Positions 9,164-18,724 of a DNA stretch of 64,000 nt are shown here, piece by piece. This stretch comes from Gottschalkiaceae bacterium SANA. Lineage in GTDB: Bacteria > Bacillota > Clostridia > Tissierellales > GPF-1. The notes below the pieces were generated by a model. That model was not told where the DNA came from and did no database searches. It saw only the letters and a program-made list of their open reading frames with translations. The stretch spans positions 1,860,001-1,924,000 of the forward strand of contig AP028876.1 of assembly GCA_036323355.1 (NCBI GenBank). Reading direction: 5' to 3'. The translations under genes were made by a program, and so were the position numbers. Position 1 is the stretch's first letter, and every line of letters starts with the position of its first letter.

Positions 9164-9192
9164 AACATGAACCTTCGGGTTCATGTTTTTTC
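9164..9192 (+). terminator. Intrinsic terminator after pnp
   Basis: Perfect 10-bp stem AACATGAACC/GGTTCATGTT closed by the stable tetraloop TTCG, running into a T-tract. It lies 3 bases after the pnp stop. Confidence 0.92.
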
Positions 9193-9206
9193 TTTGTCAA
9201 TAACAA

Positions 9207-9215
9207 TGGTATAAT
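9207..9215 (+). promoter_or_regulatory. Extended -10 promoter for the M16 peptidase-ftsK operon
   Basis: TGGTATAAT: a consensus -10 hexamer (9210-9215) with the TGn extension, right after the pnp terminator and 24 bases before the peptidase start. No -35 at correct spacing is evident, consistent with an extended -10 promoter. Confidence 0.6.
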
Positions 9216-9238
9216 AGAATTAGTTTGCGGAGGAAAAT

Positions 9239-10531
9239 ATGACAAAGACCACACAATTATCCAATGGCATGAAACTCGTATTCGAGCAAAAGAAATCCAT
9301 GCATTCTGTAGCCTTTGGGCTATGGGTTCGCGTCGGATCTATAGACGATGGATTAAACCTGGGCATCGCTCACTTTATTGAACATATGATTTTTAAAGGG
9401 AATGAAAAATGGAGCGCCAAACAGATTGCCTCCCATGTCGACCTTTTAGGGGCACAATTAAATGCCTTCACTGAGAAGGAAAGCACCTGCTACTACGGCC
9501 GTGTCATCGACGAAGAATTTTCGTCCCTCTTGACACTCGTTTCAGAAATTGTTCTAAATCCTGCCATCAGGCAAGCCGACGTCGAAAAAGAACGTCAAGT
9601 GATTCTGGAAGAAATTAAGATGGACTTGGATACACCTGATGAAAGAATCCACGATTTGTTGGATGCCTTGATGTTTGAACCCACACCTTACGCCAAGGGA
9701 ATTCTTGGGGAAGAAAAAACAGTTTCAGCCATGGAATCATCACAGCTGAAAACCCACCATCAGACTTATTACCAGCCCAATCAAATGGTGCTGTCCATCG
9801 TAGGAAATGGTGATTTCGAAACCTACGTGAACCTTGTTGAAGAACTGTTTTCCCAGATTCCATCAGAAAGAAAACAAGTAAGTTCCCCTCTAACAAATGT
9901 AGCGAGTGCAACAAAGGCGAAACACTATCAACACCATTCAAAAGAAACCGAACAATTGCACCTCGTATTAGGGCTTCAATTTCAACCCTTGAATCAATTG
10001 ATGGATCGGATCTATCTATCCATGATCAACAGCTATCTGGGTTCAAGCATGAGTTCGCGCCTCTTTCAAGAGTTTCGTGAGGAGCGGGGATGGGTGTATT
10101 CGATCTATTCCTATTCACAATTGTTTCAACATCATTCTGCCTTCAATATCTACGCGGGATTTCAACCGGAACGTACGGAAGAAGTCATTTCCCTGCTGGC
10201 AGAGATTTTTCAGGATCTTCGAGAAAAGGGTATTGATTCAGATTCTATTCATACCTTTCAGCGATATCTCAAAGGCACCCTCGCAATTAGCGATGAGAGC
10301 CCCACAAGCCGCATGAATTATCTGGGCCGTGCAACCCTCTTCAATGAACCGCTATACGATTCTGAGGAGATCTTAGCCGGTGTGGAAGCAATCGACGAAG
10401 CTGAACTCAACGCCTTCTTGATATCCTTGCTCAAACAAGATATAAGTGTCGTCACCCTAGGTCCAATCAGCATGGAACGCACAGAAAAAATCGCAATTTC
10501 CGTTAAGAAACTAAATAAAGAAGGGAAATAA
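9239..10531 (+). CDS. M16-family zinc peptidase (YmxG-like)
   Basis: A 430-residue peptidase of the pitrilysin/processing-peptidase family. The inverted zinc motif HFIEH (His45, Glu48, His49) is intact, with the third ligand region about 75 residues downstream. The C-terminal half has the second M16 fold including GSSMSSRLFQEFREERGWVY. It corresponds to the protein encoded after pnp in Bacillus (ymxG/mlpA region). No signal peptide is seen, so a cytoplasmic location is likely; the substrate is unknown. GGAGG sits upstream of the ATG. ftsK follows after 22 bases. Confidence 0.92.
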   Translation: MTKTTQLSNGMKLVFEQKKSMHSVAFGLWVRVGSIDDGLNLGIAHFIEHMIFKGNEKWSAKQIASHVDLLGAQLNAFTEKESTCYYGRVIDEEFSSLLTLVSEIVLNPAIRQADVEKERQVILEEIKMDLDTPDERIHDLLDALMFEPTPYAKGILGEEKTVSAMESSQLKTHHQTYYQPNQMVLSIVGNGDFETYVNLVEELFSQIPSERKQVSSPLTNVASATKAKHYQHHSKETEQLHLVLGLQFQPLNQLMDRIYLSMINSYLGSSMSSRLFQEFREERGWVYSIYSYSQLFQHHSAFNIYAGFQPERTEEVISLLAEIFQDLREKGIDSDSIHTFQRYLKGTLAISDESPTSRMNYLGRATLFNEPLYDSEEILAGVEAIDEAELNAFLISLLKQDISVVTLGPISMERTEKIAISVKKLNKEGK

Positions 10532-10553
10532 TAGAGATCATCAGGAGGGAAAC

Positions 10554-12776
10554 ATGCCAAGACAAAAAAAGAAAAAATCAACTTCCAAGCCAAATGTTCG
10601 AAAACAGCGTGCTGGATCGCTGCTCTTATTTTCAATTGGTGTGGTTTTACTGTTAGGCCTTTTAAACCTTTCCACCGGCTTTATTACGGACCGTCTTCTA
10701 TGGGGATTCCAATGGCTGTTTGGAAAAGCAGCCGGTATTTTGGCCGCTTTGTTCTTCTTTTTTGCTTATCGTGTTTTTAAAGGGGAAGAGCTAAAGCTAC
10801 GCGATGTACTGGATTTTGCCGTCTTATTTCTACTTGTTATCACCCTAGTAGACTTACTAGCAAGTCCTGCCGGAAGCTTAAAAGACAGCTATTCCGTCTT
10901 GTTGAATAGCCGAACCGAGGACCTTCATGTTCACCTGGTTTCAGCGGGTGGTACCATTGGACTCTCCTTAGCCTATGTCATGGTGGCTGCAATCGGTCGA
11001 ATGGCAAGTTTTGTCATCCTATTAACGGCCTCTAGCTTTTATTTGATCCATCTATTGATCAACGATGAAGTAAAAAAACAATTTGTCACTTTTCAAACCA
11101 ACCGCAAAAATGAGCGGAAGAACAAAAAAATGAAAGCTGTTGAGAAACCAGTTCGCAAGAAAAAGGTTCAGAAACCGAAAAGAAAAGTCGAACCTATTGA
11201 GACGGCTCCTCTTCAATCAAAACCTTTGGACCAAACTAGCAAACACGAACCCATTCCGGTGGCAAAAGCAGTAAAAAAGCAAAAGTCGGAAGCGCCCAAA
11301 GAGATGGTCATTCCAAGTCAGGCTCACTCAGGTTATCAGCGACCGGGCTTTGATCTATTAAAGCGCGGCAACCAAAACCCTCAACGCGGTAATATGCACG
11401 CCAAAGAGCAAGGTGAACAGTTGGTGGCCCTGCTTCAAAGCTTCGGTGTCGAATCTAAAATTCTCAATATCAGCTATGGTCCATCCATCACTCGATTTGA
11501 ATTGCAACCCGCTCCCGGAGTAAAAATCAGCCGTATTAAAAATCTATCTGATGATATTGCTCTGGGCATGGCCAGTGCAGACGTACGAATCGAAGCGCCC
11601 ATACCTGGCAAAAAAGCCATTGGCATTGAGGTACCAAATGAAAAGAAACAAATGGTTCTCTTTCGAGAGGTGATTGAAACCCCACAATTTCAGGCATCCG
11701 AGTCCAATCTGACCATCGGCCTAGGTAAAACAATCGCCGGTAAACCATTGATTGCGGATATTGAAAAAATGCCCCATCTTTTGATTGCGGGTGCAACGGG
11801 TTCCGGCAAGAGTGTTTGTGTCAATACCATTATCTGCAGCATCCTCTACAAGGCTTCGCCAGAAGAGGTTAAATTGTTGTTAATTGATCCCAAAATGGTA
11901 GAACTCACCGCCTATAACCAAATTCCTCATCTTTTAATTCCCGTCGTTGTTGATCCCAAGAAGGCGGCTTCTGCCTTGCATTGGGCTGTAGGAGAGATGA
12001 CCAAGAGATATAAATTATTCTCTGAAGAACGGGTTCGAAATTATCGCGCCTACAATGAAAAGATGATCGATCGCGAAGGTGCTGAGGCCATGCCACAAAT
12101 CGTCATCATTATCGATGAATTGGCTGACCTGATGATGACTTCACCCGGTGAGGTAGAAGACAGCATCTGTCGATTGGCACAGATGGCACGAGCGGCAGGC
12201 ATTCACTTGATTGTTGCGACCCAACGACCATCTGTCGATGTAATTACAGGCTTGATCAAGGCCAATATTCCTTCTCGGATTTCCTTTGCTGTCAGTTCCC
12301 AGGTCGATTCTCGAACGATTCTCGATATGGCTGGAGCAGAAAAACTTTTGGGGAAAGGCGATATGCTATTTTATCCGGTTGGCGCTTCGAAACCGATACG
12401 TACCCAGGGTGCCTTTATCTCTGAAGAAGAGGTCAATCGATTGGTTCAGTCCCTGGCAAAGCCAGCTGAATTTCAAGAAGAACTAGTAATGGAATTAGAA
12501 AAACCAAAAATTGATACCTCTCGGGATGCCCTCGATTCACTCTATGAAACAGCCCTACAATTGGTGATCGATGAACAGCGCGCTTCCACGTCCCTGATTC
12601 AACGAAGATTGAAGGTAGGGTATGCGCGTGCCGGACGTATTATCGATCAATTAGAAGAAAATGGAATGGTCAGTGGCCACCAGGGCAGCAAAGCACGATC
12701 CGTCCTTGTTGCTGCCGACTACCTAACGAGCCAAGATGAAAAGGAGGATTCTGTTGCTAGCCATACAGAAAATTAG
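10554..12776 (+). CDS. ftsK: DNA translocase FtsK/SpoIIIE
   Basis: A 740-residue membrane-anchored DNA pump that clears chromosomal DNA from the division septum. The N terminus has about four membrane segments (residues 20-170), followed by a lysine-rich linker and the motor domain with Walker A GATGSGKSVCVN (near residue 413) and Walker B VIIIDELADLMM. The C-terminal winged-helix gamma domain (STSLIQRRLKVGYARAGRI) reads the orienting DNA motifs. The gene sits where spore formers carry spoIIIE; with no other sporulation genes in sight I call it FtsK. The 3' end overlaps mnmH by 23 bases. Confidence 0.95.
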   Translation: MPRQKKKKSTSKPNVRKQRAGSLLLFSIGVVLLLGLLNLSTGFITDRLLWGFQWLFGKAAGILAALFFFFAYRVFKGEELKLRDVLDFAVLFLLVITLVDLLASPAGSLKDSYSVLLNSRTEDLHVHLVSAGGTIGLSLAYVMVAAIGRMASFVILLTASSFYLIHLLINDEVKKQFVTFQTNRKNERKNKKMKAVEKPVRKKKVQKPKRKVEPIETAPLQSKPLDQTSKHEPIPVAKAVKKQKSEAPKEMVIPSQAHSGYQRPGFDLLKRGNQNPQRGNMHAKEQGEQLVALLQSFGVESKILNISYGPSITRFELQPAPGVKISRIKNLSDDIALGMASADVRIEAPIPGKKAIGIEVPNEKKQMVLFREVIETPQFQASESNLTIGLGKTIAGKPLIADIEKMPHLLIAGATGSGKSVCVNTIICSILYKASPEEVKLLLIDPKMVELTAYNQIPHLLIPVVVDPKKAASALHWAVGEMTKRYKLFSEERVRNYRAYNEKMIDREGAEAMPQIVIIIDELADLMMTSPGEVEDSICRLAQMARAAGIHLIVATQRPSVDVITGLIKANIPSRISFAVSSQVDSRTILDMAGAEKLLGKGDMLFYPVGASKPIRTQGAFISEEEVNRLVQSLAKPAEFQEELVMELEKPKIDTSRDALDSLYETALQLVIDEQRASTSLIQRRLKVGYARAGRIIDQLEENGMVSGHQGSKARSVLVAADYLTSQDEKEDSVASHTEN

Positions 12777-13806
12777 TATTTCAGAATTGTTGCAGAATCA
12801 AGATGATTATGTCATTGTCGATGTGCGAACAAGCCGTGAATTTTTAGAAGACCATATTCCTGGTGCCATCTCAATGCCAATCTTAACCGATGAAGAACAC
12901 CACGAGGTGGGAACCATCTTTAAACAAGTCTCACATGAGATCGCAAAGGAAAAAGGCCTGCTTTATGCAGCACCTAAATTATTAGATTTTTACCGTTATG
13001 CAAGAGAAGTTGTAAAATCCGGAAAGAAAATCTGTTTTCAATGTTTTCGAGGCGGAATGCGAAGTCATTCTATCGCCAATGTTGTCACCATGATGAATAT
13101 TCCGGCAACCGTGTTAGAAGGTGGATACAAGGGGTTTCGACAAGAGGTGAATCGTTTCTTTGAATCACCCATGCCCTTTCAACTCCTGGTTCTTCACGGC
13201 TATACAGGCGTTGGAAAAAGTCTGGCCTTGGAACAACTAGAAGAGAAAAACGAACCCATCATTCATCTGGAACGACTGGCAAAAAACTCAGGTTCCGTCT
13301 ACGGCAATGTTTTTTACGATGATCAAACCATTACCCAAAAGAATTTTGAATCTATGCTTTATGCACAGATTCAATCAAATCTTAAACAGGGAAAAAACTA
13401 TGCCTGGATCGAAAGCGAAGGTAAACGTGTTGGAAAAGCGGTACTGCCGCCTGTCTTTTATCAAGCCAATGAAAAGGGGATCCATATCCGATTGCAAACC
13501 AGTCGTGCGCAACGGATTCAAAATCTTTACCACGATTATTCCACAGGAGGAAGGTTGGATGTTTTAAACACAGCCACCAATCGATTGCGCAAACGCCTTG
13601 GCCATGAACGATGCAATAAAATTCTTCAAGCCATCGAAGCCGACAATTTGGATCTAGCCATTGAAGAGCTCTTAATTCATTACTATGACCCTTTGTACGA
13701 GCACACCTTGGATTGGCCCTACACGGCAACCATTTCCTATGAAAACCCGGAAGACCTGTCCACACTCTTGGTAGAATGGAAAAACACACCAAAGGAGAAG
13801 AAATGA
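12754..13806 (+). CDS. mnmH: tRNA 2-selenouridine synthase
   Basis: A 350-residue MnmH (SelU/YbbB). It replaces the sulfur of 2-thiouridine at tRNA wobble position 34 with selenium, via geranylation and selenophosphate. An N-terminal rhodanese domain carries the catalytic cysteine in CFQCFRGGMRS; a C-terminal P-loop domain has GYTGVGKS. I choose a TTG start at 12754 because AAGGAGG (12741-12747) lies 6 bases upstream and this numbering places the active cysteine at residue 97, as in the E. coli enzyme; an ATG at 12736 would put the ribosome binding site inside the gene. It overlaps both ftsK and rimO. Selenophosphate synthetase is not in the window. Confidence 0.92.
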   Translation: MLAIQKISISELLQNQDDYVIVDVRTSREFLEDHIPGAISMPILTDEEHHEVGTIFKQVSHEIAKEKGLLYAAPKLLDFYRYAREVVKSGKKICFQCFRGGMRSHSIANVVTMMNIPATVLEGGYKGFRQEVNRFFESPMPFQLLVLHGYTGVGKSLALEQLEEKNEPIIHLERLAKNSGSVYGNVFYDDQTITQKNFESMLYAQIQSNLKQGKNYAWIESEGKRVGKAVLPPVFYQANEKGIHIRLQTSRAQRIQNLYHDYSTGGRLDVLNTATNRLRKRLGHERCNKILQAIEADNLDLAIEELLIHYYDPLYEHTLDWPYTATISYENPEDLSTLLVEWKNTPKEKK

Positions 13807-15122
13807 ACGAATATTTTTATATCGAAACCCTAGGGTGTTCAAAGAACGAAGTTGACAGCCAGCAAATTGCAGGCTATCTTACCCAAGCGGGATATCAAGT
13901 AACAAAGGATCCGGCCCAGGCTACATTCATTATTGTCAATACCTGTACCTTTATTCTAGACGCCAAAGAAGATTCCATCGCCGCTATTTTAAATCTGGCT
14001 GATTTAAAAATGCAGGGACAAGCCAAGCGTCTGATTGTAGCCGGCTGTTTAAGCCAGCGATACGGCCAAGAACTTTTAAATGAATTGCCTGAAATCGACG
14101 GACTAATCGGCACAGGAAACTTGGAAAAAATTATTGAGGCCATCGAAGCCACAGAAGACTTTATTGACCTGGGCCAACTTAACAGCCCTTACTGCGAAAC
14201 CGTTCTTCGTGTTTTACCGGAAAAACGACCAACTCGCTATGTCAAAATTGCAGAAGGATGCAACAAAAACTGTAGCTATTGCATCATTCCCTCAATTCGT
14301 GGTAATTTGCGAAGCCGTACGATCGAGTCGGTTCAAGCCGAAGTGGAAGCCTTGGTTTCTGACGGCGCCAAAGAAATTATACTGATCGCTCAGGATACCA
14401 CGCGTTTTGGTGCCGATTGGGCAGGAAGACCACAACTGGATCAATTGCTAAAAAATCTAGATGAAATCGACGGTGACTTTTGGATCCGTATTTTTTATAT
14501 GTATCCCGAAGGACTAACCGACAAGGTATTGTCCGTTTTTCAAGATGCAAAGCACATCTTGCCGTATTTTGATTTGCCTCTTCAACACGCCAACAACAAA
14601 GTTCTTAAGGAAATGAATCGTGCTTCAAATCGTGAAAGCATGGAAATCTTGGTAAATAAAATTCGCACCATGATTCCGGATGCCATCATTCGTACGACTT
14701 TTATTGTTGGATTTCCCGGTGAATCAGAATCAGAGTTTCAAGAATTGCTTGATTTTGTTGAACAGGTTCCCATCGATAAGGTCGGTGTTTTTCCTTACTC
14801 CGCAGAAGAGGGAACAACAGCGGCAATTCGAACCGATCAAATCCCTCAAGCAATTAAATTAAATAGAAAAGAACGACTCATGCAAAAACAGATGCAGATT
14901 TCAGCCAATACATTGACCCGATGGGTGGGAAAAGAGATGACGGCCCTAATCGAAGAAATTGATGTAGAAGAGGAAATCATGATCGGTCGTACCTGGATCG
15001 ATGCGCCGGAGATTGATGGAATTGTCGTTCTTCCCATAGATTCGCAGGTTTCCCTGGGTGATTTGCTACAAATTCGTATTGTTGATACAAGTGAATATGA
15101 TTTGAGAGGAGAAGTACTATGA
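13803..15122 (+). CDS. rimO: Ribosomal protein S12 methylthiotransferase RimO
   Basis: A 439-residue radical-SAM enzyme that methylthiolates an aspartate of ribosomal protein S12. It starts with YIETLGCSKNEVDSQ (first cluster-binding Cys), has further cysteines in VNTCTF and AGCLSQRYG, and the radical-SAM CxxxCxxC in GCNKNCSYCIIPSIRG. The C terminus carries a TRAM domain. The sequence around the first cysteine (LGCSKN) separates it from MiaB, which is encoded separately at 27.3 kb. The ATG at 13803, with AAAGGAG upstream, overlaps the mnmH stop. Confidence 0.94.
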   Translation: MNEYFYIETLGCSKNEVDSQQIAGYLTQAGYQVTKDPAQATFIIVNTCTFILDAKEDSIAAILNLADLKMQGQAKRLIVAGCLSQRYGQELLNELPEIDGLIGTGNLEKIIEAIEATEDFIDLGQLNSPYCETVLRVLPEKRPTRYVKIAEGCNKNCSYCIIPSIRGNLRSRTIESVQAEVEALVSDGAKEIILIAQDTTRFGADWAGRPQLDQLLKNLDEIDGDFWIRIFYMYPEGLTDKVLSVFQDAKHILPYFDLPLQHANNKVLKEMNRASNRESMEILVNKIRTMIPDAIIRTTFIVGFPGESESEFQELLDFVEQVPIDKVGVFPYSAEEGTTAAIRTDQIPQAIKLNRKERLMQKQMQISANTLTRWVGKEMTALIEEIDVEEEIMIGRTWIDAPEIDGIVVLPIDSQVSLGDLLQIRIVDTSEYDLRGEVL

Positions 15123-15652
15123 ATCTACCAAATAAACTTACCATTGTCAGAATTTTGATGATCCCCATTTTTATGTTTTTGTTGCTGGTGAACGATCATG
15201 CCTATCAAACATTGGCTGCTATCGTCTTTATCATCGCCAGTCTAACAGATACGGCAGACGGGTATATTGCAAGAAAGTACAATTTGGTCACAAATTTCGG
15301 AAAATTCATGGATCCTCTCGCTGATAAGTTGCTGGTAACCTCGGCATTTCTTTGCTTTATGGAAATGGGCATCCTACCTGCCTGGTTCGTCATGATCATT
15401 TTAACTCGAGAATTCGCAATCACAGGCATTCGTACATTAGCAGCCAATGAAGGTGTTGTAATCGCCGCTAGCAAATGGGGAAAGCTAAAAACAATCAGTC
15501 AGATGGCGGCAATCGTGGTGGTCTTGTTCAACAATTTATCTCTGAACTTTCCATTGGGTCAAATTTTGCTCTATCTTGCACTGGGACTTACCATCATTTC
15601 TGGTGCCGACTATATCATGAAAAACACAAAACTTTTTAAAAATGTCAATTAA
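15119..15652 (+). CDS. pgsA: CDP-diacylglycerol-glycerol-3-phosphate 3-phosphatidyltransferase
   Basis: A 177-residue integral membrane enzyme that makes phosphatidylglycerol phosphate, the first step to anionic phospholipids. The CDP-alcohol phosphatidyltransferase signature is complete: DTADGYIAR followed by G and DPLADKLL. About five membrane segments are visible. Its ATG overlaps the rimO stop. The rimO-pgsA-recA-rny order is conserved in Clostridia. The recA promoter begins 2 bases after its stop. Confidence 0.95.
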   Translation: MNLPNKLTIVRILMIPIFMFLLLVNDHAYQTLAAIVFIIASLTDTADGYIARKYNLVTNFGKFMDPLADKLLVTSAFLCFMEMGILPAWFVMIILTREFAITGIRTLAANEGVVIAASKWGKLKTISQMAAIVVVLFNNLSLNFPLGQILLYLALGLTIISGADYIMKNTKLFKNVN

Positions 15653-15654
15653 TC

Positions 15655-15683
15655 TTGACGAAAGGGAACGTTTGTACTAAAAT
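15655..15683 (+). promoter_or_regulatory. recA promoter with internal imperfect LexA box
   Basis: TTGACG (15655-15660), 17-base spacer, TAAAAT (15678-15683): a near-consensus sigma-A promoter. The spacer contains GAACGTTTGTAC (15666-15677), one mismatch from the GAAC-N4-GTTC core of a LexA site. Confidence 0.85.
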
Positions 15684-15689
15684 GAAAAC

Positions 15690-15703
15690 AGAACAATTGT
15701 TCG
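15690..15703 (+). promoter_or_regulatory. LexA (SOS) box in the recA leader
   Basis: AGAACAATTGTTCG: a perfect GAAC-N4-GTTC palindrome (core 15691-15702) placed at about the transcription start of the promoter upstream. It matches the Firmicute LexA/DinR consensus and resembles the boxes next to lexA in this window. Confidence 0.88.
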
Positions 15704-15722
15704 AATAAGGATGGTGACTTTC

Positions 15723-16730
15723 ATGAGCAAAGAAAAAGCATTAGAAATGGCAATGAGTCAAATTGAAAAGCAATATGGGAAAGGCGCAATTATGCGCTTG
15801 GGAGAAAGTGCACATATCAAAATAGAATCCGTCTCGACGGGATCCCTACAATTAGATTTGGCACTAGGAATCGGTGGACTGCCAAAGGGACGTATTATCG
15901 AAGTTTACGGACCCGAGTCCTCAGGCAAAACAACCGTAGCCCTTCATTGCATCGCTGAAGCACAGAAAACAGGTGGGAATGCAGCCTTTATTGATGCAGA
16001 ACATGCCTTGGACCCAACCTATGCTGAAAAACTAGGCGTCGACATTGAAAATCTAATCGTCTCTCAACCCGATACAGGCGAACAAGCCCTTGAAATCGCC
16101 GAAGCCCTTGTTCGAAGCGGCGCAGTCGATATTGTAGTCGTCGATTCAGTAGCCGCCTTGGTTCCAAAGGCGGAAATCGATGGAGAGATGGGAGACAGCC
16201 ATATGGGTCTACAGGCTCGTTTGATGTCTCAAGCCTTAAGAAAATTGGCGGGTTCCATAAAAAAATCCAATACCATTGTTATCTTTATCAATCAATTACG
16301 TGAAAAGATTGGTGTAATGTTCGGAAATCCTGAAACAACGACTGGCGGTCGTGCACTAAAATTTTATGCCTCGGTACGTCTCGATATTCGTCGCATTGAA
16401 GCCATAAAAAATGGCGATGAATTCATTGGGAATCGCACCCGCGTCAAGGTTGTAAAAAACAAGGTCGCGCCACCCTTCAAAAAAGTTGAATTCGATATTA
16501 TTTACGGAAGAGGTATCTCAAAATCCGGTGATATTCTGGATCTCTCCGTGGTTGAGGGCTATGTTCGCAAATCAGGATCCTGGTTTAGCTACGGCGACGA
16601 AAAATTGGGGCAAGGACGCAACAACTCCAAAGAATATCTAGAATCGCATCCCGCCTTGATGGAAGAACTGGATCAAAAAATTCGAACCAAATATGATTTA
16701 CTTGAATCGACAGATACGAAAAAAGAGTAG
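15723..16730 (+). CDS. recA: Recombinase A
   Basis: A 335-residue RecA, the strand-exchange recombinase and LexA/SOS co-protease. Walker A is GPESSGKTT, Walker B ends in VVVDSVAAL, and the LexA-interacting and L2 regions ([17 protein letters not shown]) are canonical. The ATG at 15723 is chosen because AAGGATGG lies 8 bases upstream; an ATG at 15711 would lie within that site. Expression is under SOS control, given the LexA box in its leader. The stop codon is embedded in the 5' arm of its terminator. Confidence 0.98.
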   Translation: MSKEKALEMAMSQIEKQYGKGAIMRLGESAHIKIESVSTGSLQLDLALGIGGLPKGRIIEVYGPESSGKTTVALHCIAEAQKTGGNAAFIDAEHALDPTYAEKLGVDIENLIVSQPDTGEQALEIAEALVRSGAVDIVVVDSVAALVPKAEIDGEMGDSHMGLQARLMSQALRKLAGSIKKSNTIVIFINQLREKIGVMFGNPETTTGGRALKFYASVRLDIRRIEAIKNGDEFIGNRTRVKVVKNKVAPPFKKVEFDIIYGRGISKSGDILDLSVVEGYVRKSGSWFSYGDEKLGQGRNNSKEYLESHPALMEELDQKIRTKYDLLESTDTKKE

Positions 16731-16752
16731 GGAATTTCCTGCTCTTTTTTTT
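16723..16752 (+). terminator. Intrinsic terminator overlapping the recA stop
   Basis: AAGAGTAGG pairs with CCTGCTCTT (one G-T wobble) around a 6-base loop, followed by ten Ts. The TAG stop of recA lies within the 5' arm. Confidence 0.88.
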
Positions 16753-16770
16753 TTCATCGCCTTGTCAATC

Positions 16771-16799
16771 TTGACACTCAAATTGATTAGTAATAAAAT
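16771..16799 (+). promoter_or_regulatory. rny promoter
   Basis: TTGACA (16771-16776), 17-base spacer, TAAAAT (16794-16799). It lies just after the recA terminator, giving a short leader of about 20-35 bases. Confidence 0.85.
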
Positions 16800-16827
16800 G
16801 TATAAGATACAACAATTTGATAACGAC

Positions 16828-18378
16828 ATGGAGGTGAAGACAATCGATAATTCAATTTTTATTGCAGCAGGAACAGGCGCCGCATCATTTCTAGTTGGAT
16901 ATATGATTCGAAAGAAAATAGCAGAATCGAAAATCACTTCAGCTGAAGATGAGGCGAAAAGAATTATAGATGAAAGCAAGCGAACTGGGGAAACCTTGAA
17001 AAAGGAAGTCCTCATAGAAGGTAAAGAAGAGATACAAAAGATGCGCTCTTCAGCGGAGGCCGAAAACAAAGAACGAAAAACCGAACTTCAATCTCAAGAA
17101 AAGCGTCTCATTCATAAGGAATCAATGCTCGACAGAAAATCAGAAAGTCTTGAACGAAAAGAAGAAGGCTTATCAAAAAAAGTTAGAAAAATCGATACCC
17201 GAGAGAATGAAATTGAAAAACTTTACCAAGAGCAAAAAGAAGAATTGGAACGTGTTGCCGGCTTAACCGGAGATCAGGCAAAACAAATTCTATTGGATGA
17301 TTTGGAAAAAGAGATTGTCCATGAATCCGCAAAGATCATTAAAGAGAACGAAGCAAAAACAAAAATGGAATCGGAAAAAAAGGCACGAAATATTATCACC
17401 TACGCCATTCAAAAATGTTCAACTGATCATGTGGCGGAAACTACAGTATCCGTTGTCGCTCTTCCTTCTGATGAAATGAAGGGACGAATCATTGGTCGAG
17501 AGGGCCGAAATATCCGAACCCTTGAAACCTTAACCGGAGTCGATTTGATCATCGACGACACGCCAGAGGCAGTGATCTTATCAAGTTTTGATCCAGTTCG
17601 TCGTGAAATTGCAAGATCCGCTTTGGAAAAACTCATTGCAGACGGTCGCATTCATCCGGCTCGCATCGAGGAAATGGTCAACAAGGCAAAAAAAGAGTTG
17701 GAAGCACAATTATTAGAATTTGGTGAACAAGCAACTTTCGACGCAAACATTCACGGTGTTCATCCGGAACTAATCAAGCTATTGGGCCGACTGAACTTCC
17801 GAACAAGCTATGGACAAAATGTATTGAAGCATGCCATCGAGGTCTCGTATTTGGCTGGAACCATGGCGGCTGAACTTGGCGCCGATGTCCGCATAGCAAA
17901 ACGAGCTGGACTCTTACACGATATTGGCAAGGCCGTCGATCACGAAATTGAGGGCACTCATATTGAAATCGGTATCGATCTTTGCAAGAAATACAAGGAA
18001 AATGCAAAGGTTCTTCATGCAATTGCAGCCCATCATGGCGATATTGAACCCCAAACAATTGAAGCGATTTTGGTTCAGGCCGCTGATGCAATTTCTGCCG
18101 CTCGACCGGGTGCCAGAAGAGAAACCATGGAAACCTATATCAAGCGACTCGAAAAATTAGAAGAGATCTCTAACTCCTTTGAGGGAGTGGATAAGTCTTT
18201 TGCCATTCAAGCGGGTCGTGAAATTCGCATCATTGTGAACTCTGATTTAGTCAATGACGATCAGATCATTCATATGTCTCGCGATATTGTCAAACGCATC
18301 GAAGATGAATTGGAATATCCTGGACAAATCAAAGTGAATGTTATCCGTGAAACACGGGCAATTGAATATGCAAAATAA
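16828..18378 (+). CDS. rny: Ribonuclease Y
   Basis: A membrane-anchored endoribonuclease that initiates mRNA decay in Firmicutes, about 516 residues. An N-terminal membrane helix ([18 protein letters not shown]) is followed by a long charged coiled coil (to about residue 200), a KH domain ([19 protein letters not shown]) and an HD domain with [15 protein letters not shown] and the following AHHGD. The start is uncertain. The ATG at 16828 has no upstream ribosome binding site; instead a perfect GGAGGTGA (16830-16837) sits 5 bases before an in-frame ATC at 16843, which could be a non-canonical start giving 511 residues. Relatives such as the Bacillus enzyme are about 520 residues. Confidence 0.95.
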   Translation: MEVKTIDNSIFIAAGTGAASFLVGYMIRKKIAESKITSAEDEAKRIIDESKRTGETLKKEVLIEGKEEIQKMRSSAEAENKERKTELQSQEKRLIHKESMLDRKSESLERKEEGLSKKVRKIDTRENEIEKLYQEQKEELERVAGLTGDQAKQILLDDLEKEIVHESAKIIKENEAKTKMESEKKARNIITYAIQKCSTDHVAETTVSVVALPSDEMKGRIIGREGRNIRTLETLTGVDLIIDDTPEAVILSSFDPVRREIARSALEKLIADGRIHPARIEEMVNKAKKELEAQLLEFGEQATFDANIHGVHPELIKLLGRLNFRTSYGQNVLKHAIEVSYLAGTMAAELGADVRIAKRAGLLHDIGKAVDHEIEGTHIEIGIDLCKKYKENAKVLHAIAAHHGDIEPQTIEAILVQAADAISAARPGARRETMETYIKRLEKLEEISNSFEGVDKSFAIQAGREIRIIVNSDLVNDDQIIHMSRDIVKRIEDELEYPGQIKVNVIRETRAIEYAK

Positions 18379-18379
18379 G

Positions 18380-18409
18380 GATAAGTCTTCGGACTTATCT
18401 TTTTTTTTG
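18380..18409 (+). terminator. Intrinsic terminator after rny
   Basis: Perfect 8-bp stem GATAAGTC/GACTTATC with TTCG tetraloop, followed by nine Ts, starting 2 bases after the rny stop. Confidence 0.93.
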
Positions 18410-18469
18410 CAAGTTTCTGCAATTAAACTTTCATTTTTATAAATGTTACGGTTTATTATGAAATTTAAA

Positions 18470-18498
18470 TTGCATATTTTGAATGGAAATGGTATTAT
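18470..18498 (+). promoter_or_regulatory. Promoter of the korDABC operon
   Basis: TTGCAT (18470-18475), 17-base spacer, TATTAT (18493-18498) with the TGG extension. The 60 bases upstream are AT-rich and hold no other recognisable element. Confidence 0.7.
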
Positions 18499-18526
18499 AA
18501 AGGCGACAAAACAGAGGAGGGTACAC

Positions 18527-18724
18527 ATGGCCAGCAAGAATGTTCATTTAAGAATCAATCCGTCATGGTGTAAGGGCTGTGGCATTTGTGTCGCATTTTG
18601 CCCGAAGGACGTTTTATCCATAGTAGAGGAAAAGGTTTCCATTACAGACGAAGAACTTTGCATTCGCTGCGGGCTATGTGAACAACGATGCCCTGACTAT
18701 GCGATCTATTTGGAGGAGGACTAG
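18527..18724 (+). CDS. korD: 2-oxoacid:ferredoxin oxidoreductase, delta subunit (ferredoxin-like)
   Basis: A 65-residue bicluster ferredoxin. Two CxxCxxCxxxCP motifs are present (CKGCGICVAFCP and CIRCGLCEQRCP), each binding one [4Fe-4S] cluster. As the first gene of korDABC it is the electron-transfer subunit carrying electrons out of the thiamine site. I start at the ATG at 18527, preceded by GAGGAGG; upstream in-frame ATGs overlap the promoter. The stop touches the korA ATG. Confidence 0.93.
   Translation: MASKNVHLRINPSWCKGCGICVAFCPKDVLSIVEEKVSITDEELCIRCGLCEQRCPDYAIYLEED

Noticed and set aside
16693-16827. Longer N terminus for RNase Y starting inside recA
   Set aside because: This region contains the recA stop, its terminator and the rny promoter, so it cannot be part of the rny coding sequence.
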